DNA of 64,000 bases from Chaetorhynchus papuensis (Eukaryota; Chordata; Aves; Passeriformes; Rhipiduridae): contig VWYX01000288.1 in assembly GCA_013396525.1 (NCBI GenBank), positions 587,848 through 651,847 on the forward strand. The letters are read 5' to 3'. Below, piece after piece: positions 1-12,400 of this stretch; the stretch's first letter is position 1; each line of letters begins with the position of its first letter. The position numbers were made by a program, and so were the translations under genes. The notes beneath the pieces are model-generated. The model was not told the origin of the DNA and searched no databases. It saw only the letters and a list, made by a program, of their open reading frames with translations.

Positions 1-221
1 CCCTCCTGAAGCCCAGGGAAACGACCCCAGGCCCAGGGACTCCCTCTGCGAGCTCCCGTGTGCACCGAGGATTTACACCTCCCACACTGCAGCCACGGCG
101 GCGGGGGACAGCCCTGGGAGGATGATTGTCTAATACTGAAAAGGCCAAACACACAAGAGAAGCACGGCTGCTCGCTCCGGGCGGGTGGAGACGGCGGTGG
201 CACACAGGGACTGAGCGGCGC
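1..221 (-). other. TSC22D2: TSC22D2 3' UTR, start only
   Basis: Sequence immediately downstream of the stop codon on the minus strand. No AATAAA or ATTAAA polyadenylation signal is visible on this strand here, so the UTR continues beyond the window edge. It is GC-rich near the stop. Confidence 0.8.
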
Positions 222-464
222 TCACGCGGAGGAGACGTTGGGCGGCTGCGGCGGCTGCGCGGGCGGGGGCTGCGCCTGCGAGGTGCTACTGGGGGTGGCC
301 TGTTGGGTTGAGAGCTGGGATAACTGATCGTTGTTGGAAAGGGATTTTAACAGTGCATTTTCTCGTTCAAGTAAAGAGTTTCTTTCAACTAATTCTTTTA
401 TTTGTTCCTTCAGGACTTCCACTTCTTCTCTCACTGCGTACATCAAATGGCTTTTCACTAGATC
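222..464 (-). CDS. TSC22D2: TSC22D2 coding exon 4 (TSC box, leucine zipper, C-terminus, stop)
   Basis: The acceptor TTCTTCGCAG is followed at 464 by GATCTAGTG (DLV). The exon encodes 80 residues and a TGA stop at 224-222. It contains the rest of the TSC box (DLVKSHLMYAVREEVEVLKE) and a zipper with leucines exactly seven apart (residues 719, 726, 733, 740). A low-complexity tail rich in Ser, Gln and Pro follows and ends PNVSSA, as in other vertebrate TSC22D2 proteins. The zipper mediates homo- and heterodimerisation in this family. Confidence 0.96.
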   Translation of the reverse strand, partial: DLVKSHLMYAVREEVEVLKEQIKELVERNSLLERENALLKSLSNNDQLSQLSTQQATPSSTSQAQPPPAQPPQPPNVSSA

Positions 465-3400
465 CTGCGAAGAACAAGCGGAGACTTACACCACAGGAAA
501 GAACAGTTTCCTTCACCCCAGCCCCAGGACTTACTGCTTTCACTGCAGTAAGCCTGGTGAAAAAAACCCACTAATCACTAAAAATTTATGAATAAATCAG
601 CCTTTGAGCAGAAACAACCCAGCCCTTTTGTGAAGTGGGCCTGATATCAAAAGCTTTGTCTCCAGCACTCCAGTTACTTGGAAGCCAAGGATGAGAATGA
701 TGTCCCAGCTCCCAGAATGAAAGCACCAGCTCTGACGCTGTGACCTGGGGGTACGGGTCTGGGGTATGCAGGCCCAGTCACTGAAGTGTATAAGAACCAA
801 AACATAAGAAAGCCTTTACATCATCAGAAGCAAAAATCCAACAGCTGTAACTGAAGCTGAGCAGCATGTTAAGGATGGCACACCTGACCCTTCCTAAGAA
901 AAATTAGTAATGAACTTGGCTGAAGTAACAGACTGAAATATGCACTATATTTTCAGCACTCCTTCAAGTCCAATCAACTTGTTCACAGTAATTTGTAAGA
1001 AAATTAACTGAAAAACGTTTCTGGGCGATCAGTAAAAGCAATAATGGTTTGTGCTCATTCATAGTTGATACAGAAAATCCTTTTTTCAATTGATGTTCTC
1101 AGTCTGACCAACCTGGAGGGATATTGCAGCCTCACAGAAACACAATACAGCAGGAAACTTATGCTCAGTGATGAACCACATTAATCCTATTAGAAATAAC
1201 TTATATTTTACTTACCATTGCCTGTTCTATTTTGTTGTCAATGGCAACAACACTTGCACCAGAAGCACTGTAAATACAATGAGAAAACTCTGTGAGTGTT
1301 ATTGTATCACTCAGGTAAAACTACGCACCCGCAGGACTCCTGGATCACGCTGTCACTGGAAGGTTGAAGCTTAGAGTCAAGAATTCAGTACACACTCATA
1401 GGGCAGTGTCCCACATCCCCCCACCCTCCACCCCCACCCAGTTGCCCAGTACAGGTGGAACTCTTAAGAGACACTGCTCCTTCAGTTTATACCTTCTCAT
1501 GCTGGGCTTATGACACCCATAACCATAAAAATGCATTAGAAGAAACACTAAATCAACAGCTTTGATTCCTGGACTCATTTTCCACCTTTCTTCACTGGGG
1601 AAAACAAGAATTCGAGGCGTATTCATGGGATTCTTACCACTAGTATTCTTTCAAACTGTTTTCACAAAGCAATGAAAAAAAAAAAACCCTGCTATAATAC
1701 TTGTTCTCTGGATTCACTTGAGTCCACCTTCCAGGTAAGGAGCTCCTGGCTCAGCACTACCTGTGCAGCCTGTGGCAGCAACCAGCAGGAGGCCGAGACA
1801 TGAGCAGAGCTCTGAGCCCCGTGGCCACTCGCTTGCTGCCAGCGAATTCTCTCTGGATCCTGTCTGACAGCTGACAAACACGGCTGTGGGTCACAGCTGG
1901 GGTCAGGCTTGTTCCACGGACACACGGGTGTAGAACGTCCACTAGCACACCCCAGTACGCTGTGAGGATGTGCGTTTCCTGTGCCAACAAGATCCCAAAC
2001 TGCATCTCTGAATCCTGCGTGACGGAAATCCAGCCCTTTATAGCTAGGGTCTGTTTCCAAGTCACACCACAGGCATACAAACCAGTCCCTCACTCGCAGC
2101 TCTGGGGCCGGGATTTCGGAGCAGGGGGTGTCCCTGTTCTCTCACAGGCTCTGGTCTCTTGGTTCAGAGAGGAGCTGCAGCTCTCCCCAGGGCACACAGG
2201 GCTGCACCCCACAGCAGCCACCTACCTCTCCATCCACCCTGGCCCCATACCCTCCACATTACCCTCCCACCCCGGGTCTCAGTGGTCCCATTTTCCACCC
2301 ACTCCGGTCTGACACAGACAGTAGTGACAGCCCCAGCAGTGAGAGCTGCTGATAACACTCGCAGCCATGCACATGGCTATCAGCAGTGTGCAGCCGCATT
2401 TAGTAGAATTAACATGGGGAAAATGCAAGGGTTGCAGTCGTGCTGGAAAACTTGCCTCTCTGGAATTATGCAGCTCACCAAAACCAAGCGTTAAGAAAAA
2501 AAACACTCAAGGCTTTTTACAAAGATTATGGCAACGTGCTCAGCAGCGCTAGCCACAGACGTGAAACACGGCACAGCTCCTGAAGAGTGACACTGGTCGG
2601 AGAAGTTAATTTTAAGAGGTCCCACAGAACCATCAGTACCAGCACTGGGCTTTTACAAGCAGAGGGCATCAGGTTTGCAGACTGAGGGAGTGACAGCCTC
2701 TATTTCTACTGAACCAAGCTTGAAACCCAAACCAAAAGTGCTGAACACCCATTTCAGAAGAAAACTGTTCCAAGTTTCTTACTGTCTTCTAAGCCTCTTT
2801 CAAACCCTATCTATGGTAAACCTCCTCAGAATAAAAAATATTTATAACTCATGCCAAGGGAATTATTCCTTTCCATGTTGAATTAACATGCATCAGACTC
2901 ATGTGGCACTGTCAGAAGTATCTATGTTCATGAACCACAAAATCCCCAAGACTCTATGTCCTCTCACAGCCCTTCATGGACACCACTCTACAGGTCAGAT
3001 GAGGCAGCTCTGAAGAGGTAACAACAAGAGGGGGACAATTAAAGCAAACACCACACTTGGCAGTGGGATCTGCTTCTCCATCTTTGCGGAACAATCGTAC
3101 ACCTTTTGTCAATAGCTGTCCAGTTAAACTTGAGATCGGAACTTTGTTCTTCTATCCCTGTTTCAGCTATTTTGCAGTGTGATTATTTAAAAAATAAACC
3201 CCACTACATTACTTCACGTTAAGGCATTCAAGCAGTTCCATGAGAAAAACAGGCACCCTGCAGTAGCACACTGCAGAGGCACCTTTCCCGTGCTGTACCT
3301 TGTGCTCTGAGCTCCCCTCTGCCTGTCAGGTGGGTGCAGTGCTCACCATTGTGGGTGTAGGAACTGTCCCTCCCTGAAGTGTGACTGGAATGAGCCAGGG

Positions 3401-6400
3401 AAACCACTGCTTTACCACACACACCCCACACTTAAAGTGACACCAATAGTGCTCAGGGCTCTAAGTAGCTTTATACGCTACTTTGTAATGTTCTTGCTGC
3501 CCTTATCCCCAGAGCAGCTGTGCTAAGACCGAAATGACGAGTCTGGATCCCAGCCCTGCTCCCTGTACACATCCCGGCATCCATCCCAACTCCAGCAGGC
3601 AGGGGCTGGGACCACACAGACCCCCACTCACCCACCCACCCACCCAGGAGAAGCTCCGCACTGACAGAGGTGCCCCAGTTTGCCATCAGGATAAAACCAT
3701 CTGACTATACTTCATGTCAATTTCTAAAAGCAGATGAGAATTAGACATTACGGTAGCATAATTCTCACATGATTTTGTTCTTTGTTCATCTGACAGTGCT
3801 CCCCACACCGAGGAGCTCCTGCGGGACAGTCATGAGCAGAGCCCTCCAGTGACAGCTACTCTCATGGGCAACTCCAAATGTGCTGCCAAATCTTAAATTT
3901 TTGTACTTTTCTCAAATCCTAAACTCTTGACATCAAATTCCAGTTTGCATAAAAATATTTTATCCCATGGCTGCAGAATGACATTTATAAATACAATCCA
4001 GTCCTTATGAAAAGGCCAGAAAGAAACTCAAAAATATCTCTTAAATAAGTCTTTTTGGATGACTGAATGGAGAAAGTCTGACACATTCTGTGAGTGCATC
4101 ATCCACTGTAGAGCCAATGCCTCAACTTGCAAGTCCTGGAATTAGAGGCGGAAAGACACCATTTAGGTCTTGTACAAAAAGACCAATTACTGATTGTTCC
4201 AAGAGCTACAGAAGTCTGACAATTATTGTCAGAACTGAAAAAAAAATCCACATCAAGTACAACAGGGCAGATGAAGGGGTGCATTAGGCATGTAACACTT
4301 CTTTTTAACAGCAAAACCCCCACCCCACACTGAGCTTCTGCAGCCCATCAACTATCAAACAGATACACTGAACAGGGCACACTTCATTTTGACTTGGACC
4401 TCCCAGTTAAGGTCATGTCAATGAAGGCTCTACCCAAAACCAGGTTATATTGGTACACCAAGTTCACACTGAAGCCCACAAGGTACACAGCAAGATTTAC
4501 AGTCAGCAAAAACATCAAAGACACCCCCCCAGCACAGTTTATCACTCCCAGAGATGGATGGCAAACCCAATGTTTTCCTACCTTAAACACCAGGCAGCCA
4601 AAACCCTATTTTGTCAGAGAAATCCTCATTTTGATGGTTTAAAAAAAATCTAAGTGGCTTTTGCTTTACCTATTAAATTGTCTTTATCTCAACTGACAAG
4701 TTCTCTCACTTTTCCTCTTCTGGGAGGAGGGGGAGTTGAGTGAGTGGCTGCATGGGGCTTAGAGCCAGCAGGATTAAACCATGACAGACCTTTTTGGCAC
4801 CCAGCGTGGGGCTGGAAGGGTTTGAGGTAAGGACATATTTGACTGGGATGTTCTAGATTGAATGGATAGCTGCTCCTTCTAGCCTGGAAGCTCCTGTGCT
4901 TGCCATGGGCTTGCTTGCCTGACTCTGTTAGAGGCCATTGCTTGCTAGTGGCCACGTTTTGCTCTCACTGCTGCCACACTGCTCTTATCACCTCACTGCC
5001 GTGCCTGGAACACTTGATAACAGCCACTACCATGTGCCTGGGCTGGCAGGTGCCGCACTGGGCAGGCTGGAGCTCCAGCCGAAAGGACTGTGACCTGTGG
5101 ATGAGATGATGGGGCAGCCGAGACCGAGCTGCAGCCCACGGAGAGCCCCAGCACTACTGGAGCAGGTGGGTGCCCAAAGGAGGCTGTGATGCCCTGGGAA
5201 GGCTATGCTGGAACAGGCTCCTGGAAGAACCTGTGGCCCAATGGAAAGAGGAGACCACACCGGAGCAGGTTTGTTGGAAGAATCTGAAGCAGCCCGTTCC
5301 TGAAGGACTGACCCTGTGGAAAGAACCCAATGGTGCAGCAGCTCATGCAGAGCCTGTGGTTAACTTGCTAATGGCCACAGGAAAATTTAACCTTCAACAT
5401 CACCTCATATTCATGGGCACCAAGAACCATTTCACTTACTAATCTAACAAGTGCTACTGTACTCAGTTTGGTGTTTTCACCACTAATGTCGTTAGATACA
5501 ACTATCATCCTTCCAAGACACACGTTCTGAACTTCAAAATTCACCTCAAAAACTAGGTAAAAAGACTAAGAATCAAACTTCAAAGGTATTTGTAGCTTAA
5601 TTCATTCTGTATGCTTAAAAGCACAGTAGTTTGTTTTTAGATATTCCACAGACCTCAATAATATGTGTATTTTATGCCAATGCTGGATACATCAGGAATG
5701 AGTTATACAGAGCCTACTTTGGCACAGTCAAGCACTAGACTAGGTAATAGTGTTTCACACTGAAATGAGACTGAAATCCTACTGACTGGATGATGTAAGC
5801 TAATTCTGAAGCTTTTCAGTCAGTAACAAAAAACATATTCTGTGTTCCATTGTATTAATAATTATCTGTATACTACTATCCTGAGGAATTTCTTGACACC
5901 AAGTTACCCTCCTAAGTCTCCCAGAATGCAAGAGTATTCTCGCTTTTTAGATACATAAAAGGTATCACACCTCACAGCTGATCCTGCAGAGCGGAGCACA
6001 TGGGACACCGATGCTCCATCCAACAGCCTCTGCAAGACAAGTCCTTGAAAGCACCAGATGTGCTTCACTTCAAGTGGGAAAGGTGTTACCAGTGGTCTGA
6101 CAGACATCCCCAAGCCAAGTGACCACCCCCAGCTCTTCTCCCCCTTTTGCTGTCACTGCTTTGGATCAAATTATCAAACAACCCTTCTGTAAACACCAAT
6201 AAGGCCCCCTGGAGTGTTCCCACTTGTTTTGCTTACAGGTGAACTACAAACTGAAGTCCTGTGGTCATTTATTCTTTCCCCTCATTGTTTACTCATTTAT
6301 GAGCTACTATCTTACTGCTGGTTGAGCTATTCAGTGTATCCGGAGAAATCTTTTCTATTCTTTAAAGAGTTAAGGCCTATTTAATTAGCCTCCATCCCAT

Positions 6401-9400
6401 GAAGAGATTTTATGATAGCATCCCAATACAATCACCTATCCAGCCTGGAAAGAGGATCTGTGTGAGTATTGCAGACTTCCATTATTTTTCTTTGTCAAAG
6501 CCATGTGAGAACATGTGACAAGCTGAGGCAGTGAATTCACCACCTCAGGAGTTCCCACACACATTTTATGAGTTAATTTATACTGTGAAGGTTTGATGCT
6601 TCACACATAAATGCAATGGAAACATAAATCCTACTGCTTTAAATTCAAGTTTACCAATAATGTGTTTTAGGCAGACCCACCTAAAGCTGCTACAGCACCT
6701 TTACTGTGCAAAGACAACCCAGGCCCAGAAGAGCAGTCACCCAGACTCACATGAATATGCCAAGCAGCCACTATTCCCCTTCTTAAACCACATCAGTTGA
6801 AAAGACCAACACGTGAGACTTGTGCCTTCAGCAACACCTATGTGAGCACTGTGCAAGGAAACATCGCTGCTAATGTGTCAGCAACAACCAGTATCTCCCT
6901 AACACTTACTGGTCTGAGTGTCACCAGCACTCTTCCTGCCACAGTGTGCTGGTGAAAAATAAAATAGATTCTATTTATTGGAGCAGCTCAGCAATCTCTT
7001 GTCCTCTACTGCACTATCATGTGGCTAGCTCTGCTGACTTCAACAGGGCTCCAGAGACAGCTACTCATAGGAGACTAACCCATATTTGTTAGAAAAAAAT
7101 ACTAGAATAACACAGAAAGATTTTCTGTTCACACCAAAGTCTCCTAAGTCAAGCCCCTCAAGTTCACAAACTACTTCTTAAAGAGATGCAAAATGTAATT
7201 AAGAGTTCACTGCCAGCAGACTCACGGTCCTGGTGCTCTGCAGTGTGTCAACCCACACATTTTGTGATGGGCAAACAAAGGGATTCTGAGGAAGTCACAC
7301 GAGCTTATTGTTTTCACAGCAGCGATTTTTCTTTCCCAAACCAGACATGACAAAAAGGAGCCCCACACCACGTTCTTGTTACAGCCCCCGCTGTGTCCTG
7401 CCCACACGGACCTCCCCAGCTCCATCCTGCGAGGGCTCCCACAACCAGCTGCATCATTGATGCCCCTGCCGTTCCTTCCAACAGCTTTTACTGGAAGTTT
7501 ACAGCTGAAAGCTTCTCAGTTTTAGTCATCCCACGAAGGAAAGCTGTCTAACATGACTTTAAAATCCAATAACCAGGGTATAAATGTAAAACCTGCAAAA
7601 TCCTGTCCAAGACTTTGGAATTTGAATGGATTATAAGTTTAAAACATGCATCAATCCTGATGAAGGTCATTCTATGTTCTCACAAACACTCGTTTTTACC
7701 ACAGTGTTCATCAGCAAAGATGCAAGGTTATTTTAAAGGCAGCCATTTATTTTCTTCTACCTGAATTTAATGTTCTTCTATATCCCACATTTCCAGCACT
7801 CGCTTCAGGCATTGTACACAAACCTTGGACTTCTGAAGCCTCCATCTTAATCATTCATTATTTGATTTTAGGGTTTTTTGAATTAGCTTCCTCATCTTAA
7901 GACTTATTTTGAGGCATAAAAATAGAGAAACAGCTAAAGGCTAGACCACAAAGTGACTTTTTGGTCTATAAACCAAATGTGTATTCTAAGCCCTGAAGTT
8001 TGTTCCAGTGAAATAACAAAGTCCTTGAAACCTAAATACCAACTCTGTTCCATAAATACAGGGAAGTAGCATCGTCCAGAACTTAAAGCAAGACTGTGGA
8101 TTTGTCCAACTTTCTGCTGAAAAAGGAAAGTGTGCTTTGAAACTGAGCTTAATGCCAGCACCCCAGCAATACAAAATAATTTTTTAAAAAAGAGCAGGAC
8201 ACTTAGCATTACTTATAACCTTCATCATTGTGCAGTATACAAACTGTTGACAAGCAAACTTTAAAGGATTCAGTTGAGCTGTGCAAGTTGAGAAGCCTTT
8301 CAAGTCAAATACAGCCAGTACAGTGACGAAATGGTTATCAATACTTCAACAGCCAAACAAAATTTACATTCTACACAGCTTGTTAAGCAGAAGTTTTGAC
8401 AAGCCAGAGCAGCACAAGGCATTAAATCACATAATCACTAGGACTTTGACTTAATGCTGACAAAAAAAAAAATTCCCCTCAAAATCATTAAAGCACAGGA
8501 AAGAAACAGTTTGCAGCTACTGATGAATTAGTAATGCACTTCTCTCAAGTCCTACTCGTGTCAGATAAGATTCTGTTGCACTTCACTGCAGTTTCTCACA
8601 ATGAGTTCAACGCTAACTTAGGAGATTTACTGTGTCCTTGTCACAGTTCACCTGTGTTCCCTATCCAGCTTTACTTCAGCAGAATGAAAGTAAGCCAGAA
8701 ATCTTCCTTCCCTGGTTTTAAGATAGAAATATCTTAACTTCACCAAAATTGTGCTTAAACATAGTATTTTCACAACGTGTTTTCTGATACAGGACTTAAT
8801 GCCAAAAAGTTTCCTCTTTTGGAAAAGGAAACTGTAAATATTTTGGCGAAGGTCAGCTAGGAGCTGACTAGCATTAAACTCTGAGCTTACACATCATGTA
8901 TGATACATGCGTAATGGAAGGAAGAAAAAAAAGTCATGTCATAGTTTAGAGTTTAGTTCCATGTTTCAGAACAAATACTTCGCTTCCATGACTGCTTTCA
9001 CCTCTTCAAACTGCAGAAGCCCAATATGGAGTTCCGAACACAGGCAGCAGTTCTGTGCAAACAAAAACAATGAGAAACTTGCAGAGAGCAAAGCAGTTCA
9101 TGCATACCTCAGCATGTATGCATTCCATACTCAAGCATCCATACCTATCCCAGGTGGTCTTTGACTCGTGTAACTTGTTGAAATTGAACGCTTGGTAGAA
9201 TGCAGTTGACGGATTCCTATGAGATCCAAGAATCAGACAGACATATTGAAAATGGGTACGTAACAAAAATACCAACCCTCTTAATTCAACCTGCATCACA
9301 AAGTGAATTAGCTGTCCAGACAGGTTTAACTGACGTCTGAAAGGCCCTACTGTTTCTGTGGGTTTGCATTAAGGACACAAGGATCCAAAACAAAATAGTA

Positions 9401-12400
9401 ATTCTCCATCCCTATGGATTTTCAGGTTACAGCAAGCTGCTCCTGTACAAAGATGACTCTAAGGCCAACAGTGAGACATCTCCCATCCTGCTGGCAACCC
9501 TATATAGTTTAGCTGTACACCACCCCAATGCCAAACATACCTAAACCCAAGAGACACCTTTCACATTTTTAGTACGTCCAAACTACCTCTGCACACAGCA
9601 CCCAGTGTTTCCATCCTACTTAACTCCCTGCTTTATACTCAAAACAGATGAGTCCTCCAAGGGGACCTGGAAGTTGGAGCTTAATATGTCACATTCAAAC
9701 TACGACAGATCAAGTTACAACTCAAAACCAGATCCAATTAGAAATGAAAAATGGAATGTAAACTACCTTTGTAAGCACCTCTCAATCAGGTTTCCACTTT
9801 CCCTTCCCAAGGTGCAACAGGGCAAGGGCTGATGAAGGCCCTTGGCCACGCACTCATCAGAAAGCTCTCACAACCACAAGGCAAGGGCACAGCAACCTTG
9901 TTGAAAACTGTACACTATGGCCACATTCCAACACCAGTGCCAAAGCCCTGGCAGCCTGACCCTCCAGCCTCAGCCCCACCACGGCAACTGTACTGACAGT
10001 GTAATTAGAAAATCTTACTCCTCCAAAGTCTCATCTGAACGTTTGTTGCAAACTAGACACTGGATGAAGCACAGAGTTCTCTGCTGCCAGTGCTGCAGCA
10101 ATGTTATACTGAGGCTTAGAAGCTCCTTTCCTCAAACTGCTCATCCTCATGTGGGCAGAGCTACACCAGCCCTAGAGACAAATGCAACAACCTTGCTGAA
10201 AAATCTTCAGAAATGCAAGCGTGAGTTCAAATTCCTTTCAGAATCAGTTTTAAAACAAGAAGTTCATATCAACATTGGAAGCACAGTTATCAATCCCATT
10301 TCTAAGTTTATGGCAAGAATATTTCTTAAAATAATTGGCTTCAAATTACTTAATTATTTCAATTTAAGTACAATTACTGCATAGTAAAAACCACATAAAA
10401 TAAAACAAAAACATCACAGAAGCAGCACCATAACAAAACACTATCAGAAGAGATTTGATTCTCATGGCAGGTGTACAACAGAACCTTGCAAGGAAAATGG
10501 TATTTGTGCATCAGCAATGATCAGGAAGTGTCTGAGTTTAAAGTGTCTGTCACTCCTTTTCTCACCGTCAGCACTGTACCCTTCAAAAACAAAAATTCAT
10601 ATGAGTCTGGAATTTAGCTTAAAACCTGTTACAGAAGTTGCTTGATCAAAACTGATAAACACCATCCTCTTATGTTGGTAAAATTCACATTTTTCTAAGA
10701 AGCACTACACACAACAAGTAATTATAAAAAGAGCAACACCGTAGCTAAAGGGCATTTGTGTAATAGGATTTCACATGTGGAAGACAATTGGCATCTGCAG
10801 ACCAAGAGAGCATTCCTTTGCTGAAAGGAAGGCCCTGGCTCTTCTTTCTAATGCAGCTGTCTGTCAGGAGTATGTAAAGCCCCTTCCCCAGAATGAGGCT
10901 GTAAATAGAAAGTCATTTAACATCCAAGACAAATTTACTTGTAGCATATAAAGCCATGTTGCTATAGTTAGGTATAAAAAGTGGTTTATAATCACACAGC
11001 ATATATTCCATATAGTCTATTTCTATACCAATACACTACATGCTCTATATTTTTGTACTGTTCTTAAGCAAGCATCTGAAAAGATATGGAAAAATTTTCC
11101 TTATTAGACTCTCCTGTGTAACCCCTACTGCTGAAATTGCTTTTGCATTACTTCAGACAAATAAGAGAACCTTTTCTACTCCACAGCTATATATTTTAAA
11201 AATAATTAATGGGGGTGTGTGTACCTAAACAGGAAAAGCAAATCCACAGAGGCAGCATGAATGATGTCTCACATGCCGATCTGAACTAATGTGACTGACT
11301 TTCAGACTGCTGGGGCATCTAATGTTAACCATAAGAAACAGTGAAAGGTTAGAAAATGCCTAAAAATGCCTTTCTGTTTGCAGAAACAACTGAGAAAACA
11401 GCTTACAGGAGCAGTAAAACCTGGTTTGCTGCTGCTGTGCCACAGCTGGAGCACCACAATTCCTCCTGACACTGTCCTAAGTGAATGCAGGGACAGCCTG
11501 GACCAGAAAAGCAGATTGCCCAGGTCTCTTCCCTGGCAGACTGCCAGGTCTGAGGTCAAGACTCAGTCCCAGTCCCTGGCATATTGACAGAGTGGAACCA
11601 AGAGCCAGACAGGACAGGAACGTCCCAGATGCTGACCCAGAGAAAAAGCAACCACCTACCCTTCCACAGAAGGTACCCCAGAACCTCTCTTCCTCCATCT
11701 CTGTTGAGAGAGACCAGGTATCCCCAAGGGTACACGGGCTCGATTTCAGTCCCAGACTATGACACACAACTAGCTTAGTACACTTAAACATTCAAAGTGC
11801 ATCTCAAGTGGCCAAAAATGTCTCCATGTCTCTATAAACAAGTCCTACAATACATACTGCATTTATGCCCTTTAAAAGCTCATGAATGCCAATATTTACA
11901 ACTTACTCCCATGCTCTGGTTTCTAAGAACAGTTTTCGTGCAACAGAAAATTTGATCCAAATTGAAAGAAGAACTTACTCAGTTCTCTGAATGCCCAGGA
12001 CATCAGGCTGTCTCCCTTTAAAAGGGAAGCCTAGACCTCATCCCAAGTCTCACGTCACAGTTGGAAATGTATCCTCCCACTGACATTCATCAGGACAATA
12101 TGTCAAATACAAACTTCATCCTTGAGAGCTCTGCTCGCTAGAAACCATGCCTGCGAAAGCTGGCAGATCATCAAGTATACAGACAAATGCCTTTTGGTTC
12201 AAGTAATGATGCTGGCTTTGGACTGGGTATCAGCCCAACACACAGAGGCTGCTGCACAGATGCTTTTTTCCCAGCTACTTCCTTTGAAAGAAATAGTAAC
12301 ATCATTGCTCATGAAAATGTTTCAATCTTCAAACTACTGACCAACCTCAGCAATTGAGGGTAACAACAAGAAGAACACTTGAAAAAGAGCACTTTTTTCC

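Larger units (their letters stand above)
4650..5360 (+). mobile_element. Truncated ERV-L endogenous retrovirus fragment (LTR 3' end, PBS, leader)
   Basis: From memory of avian ERV-L (GGERVL/TguERVL type) consensus, three parts match in order. First is the LTR 3' end (4650-4786), with the CCTATTAAATTGTCTTTATC block and a terminal TTAAACC...GACA. Second is a primer-binding site at 4795-4812 beginning TGG. Third is the untranslated leader, with the repeated 'ctg gagcag... cctgtgg' units up to about 5360. The 5' part of the LTR, all gag-pol coding sequence and the 3' LTR are missing, so the element is a dead relic. It lies antisense to TSC22D2 within intron 2. Edges are approximate. Confidence 0.85.
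1268..9144 (-). other. TSC22D2: TSC22D2 intron 2
   Basis: A 7.9-kb intron. It contains a truncated ERV-L fragment at 4650-5360 and a (CCCA)4 microsatellite at 3631-3646. Open frames inside are short and resemble nothing I recognise. The remainder is moderately AT-rich unique sequence. Confidence 0.9.

Noticed and set aside
9917..10384. 155-codon frame in intron 1, plus strand
   Set aside because: No motif, no homology recognised, and antisense within an intron. Treated as chance.
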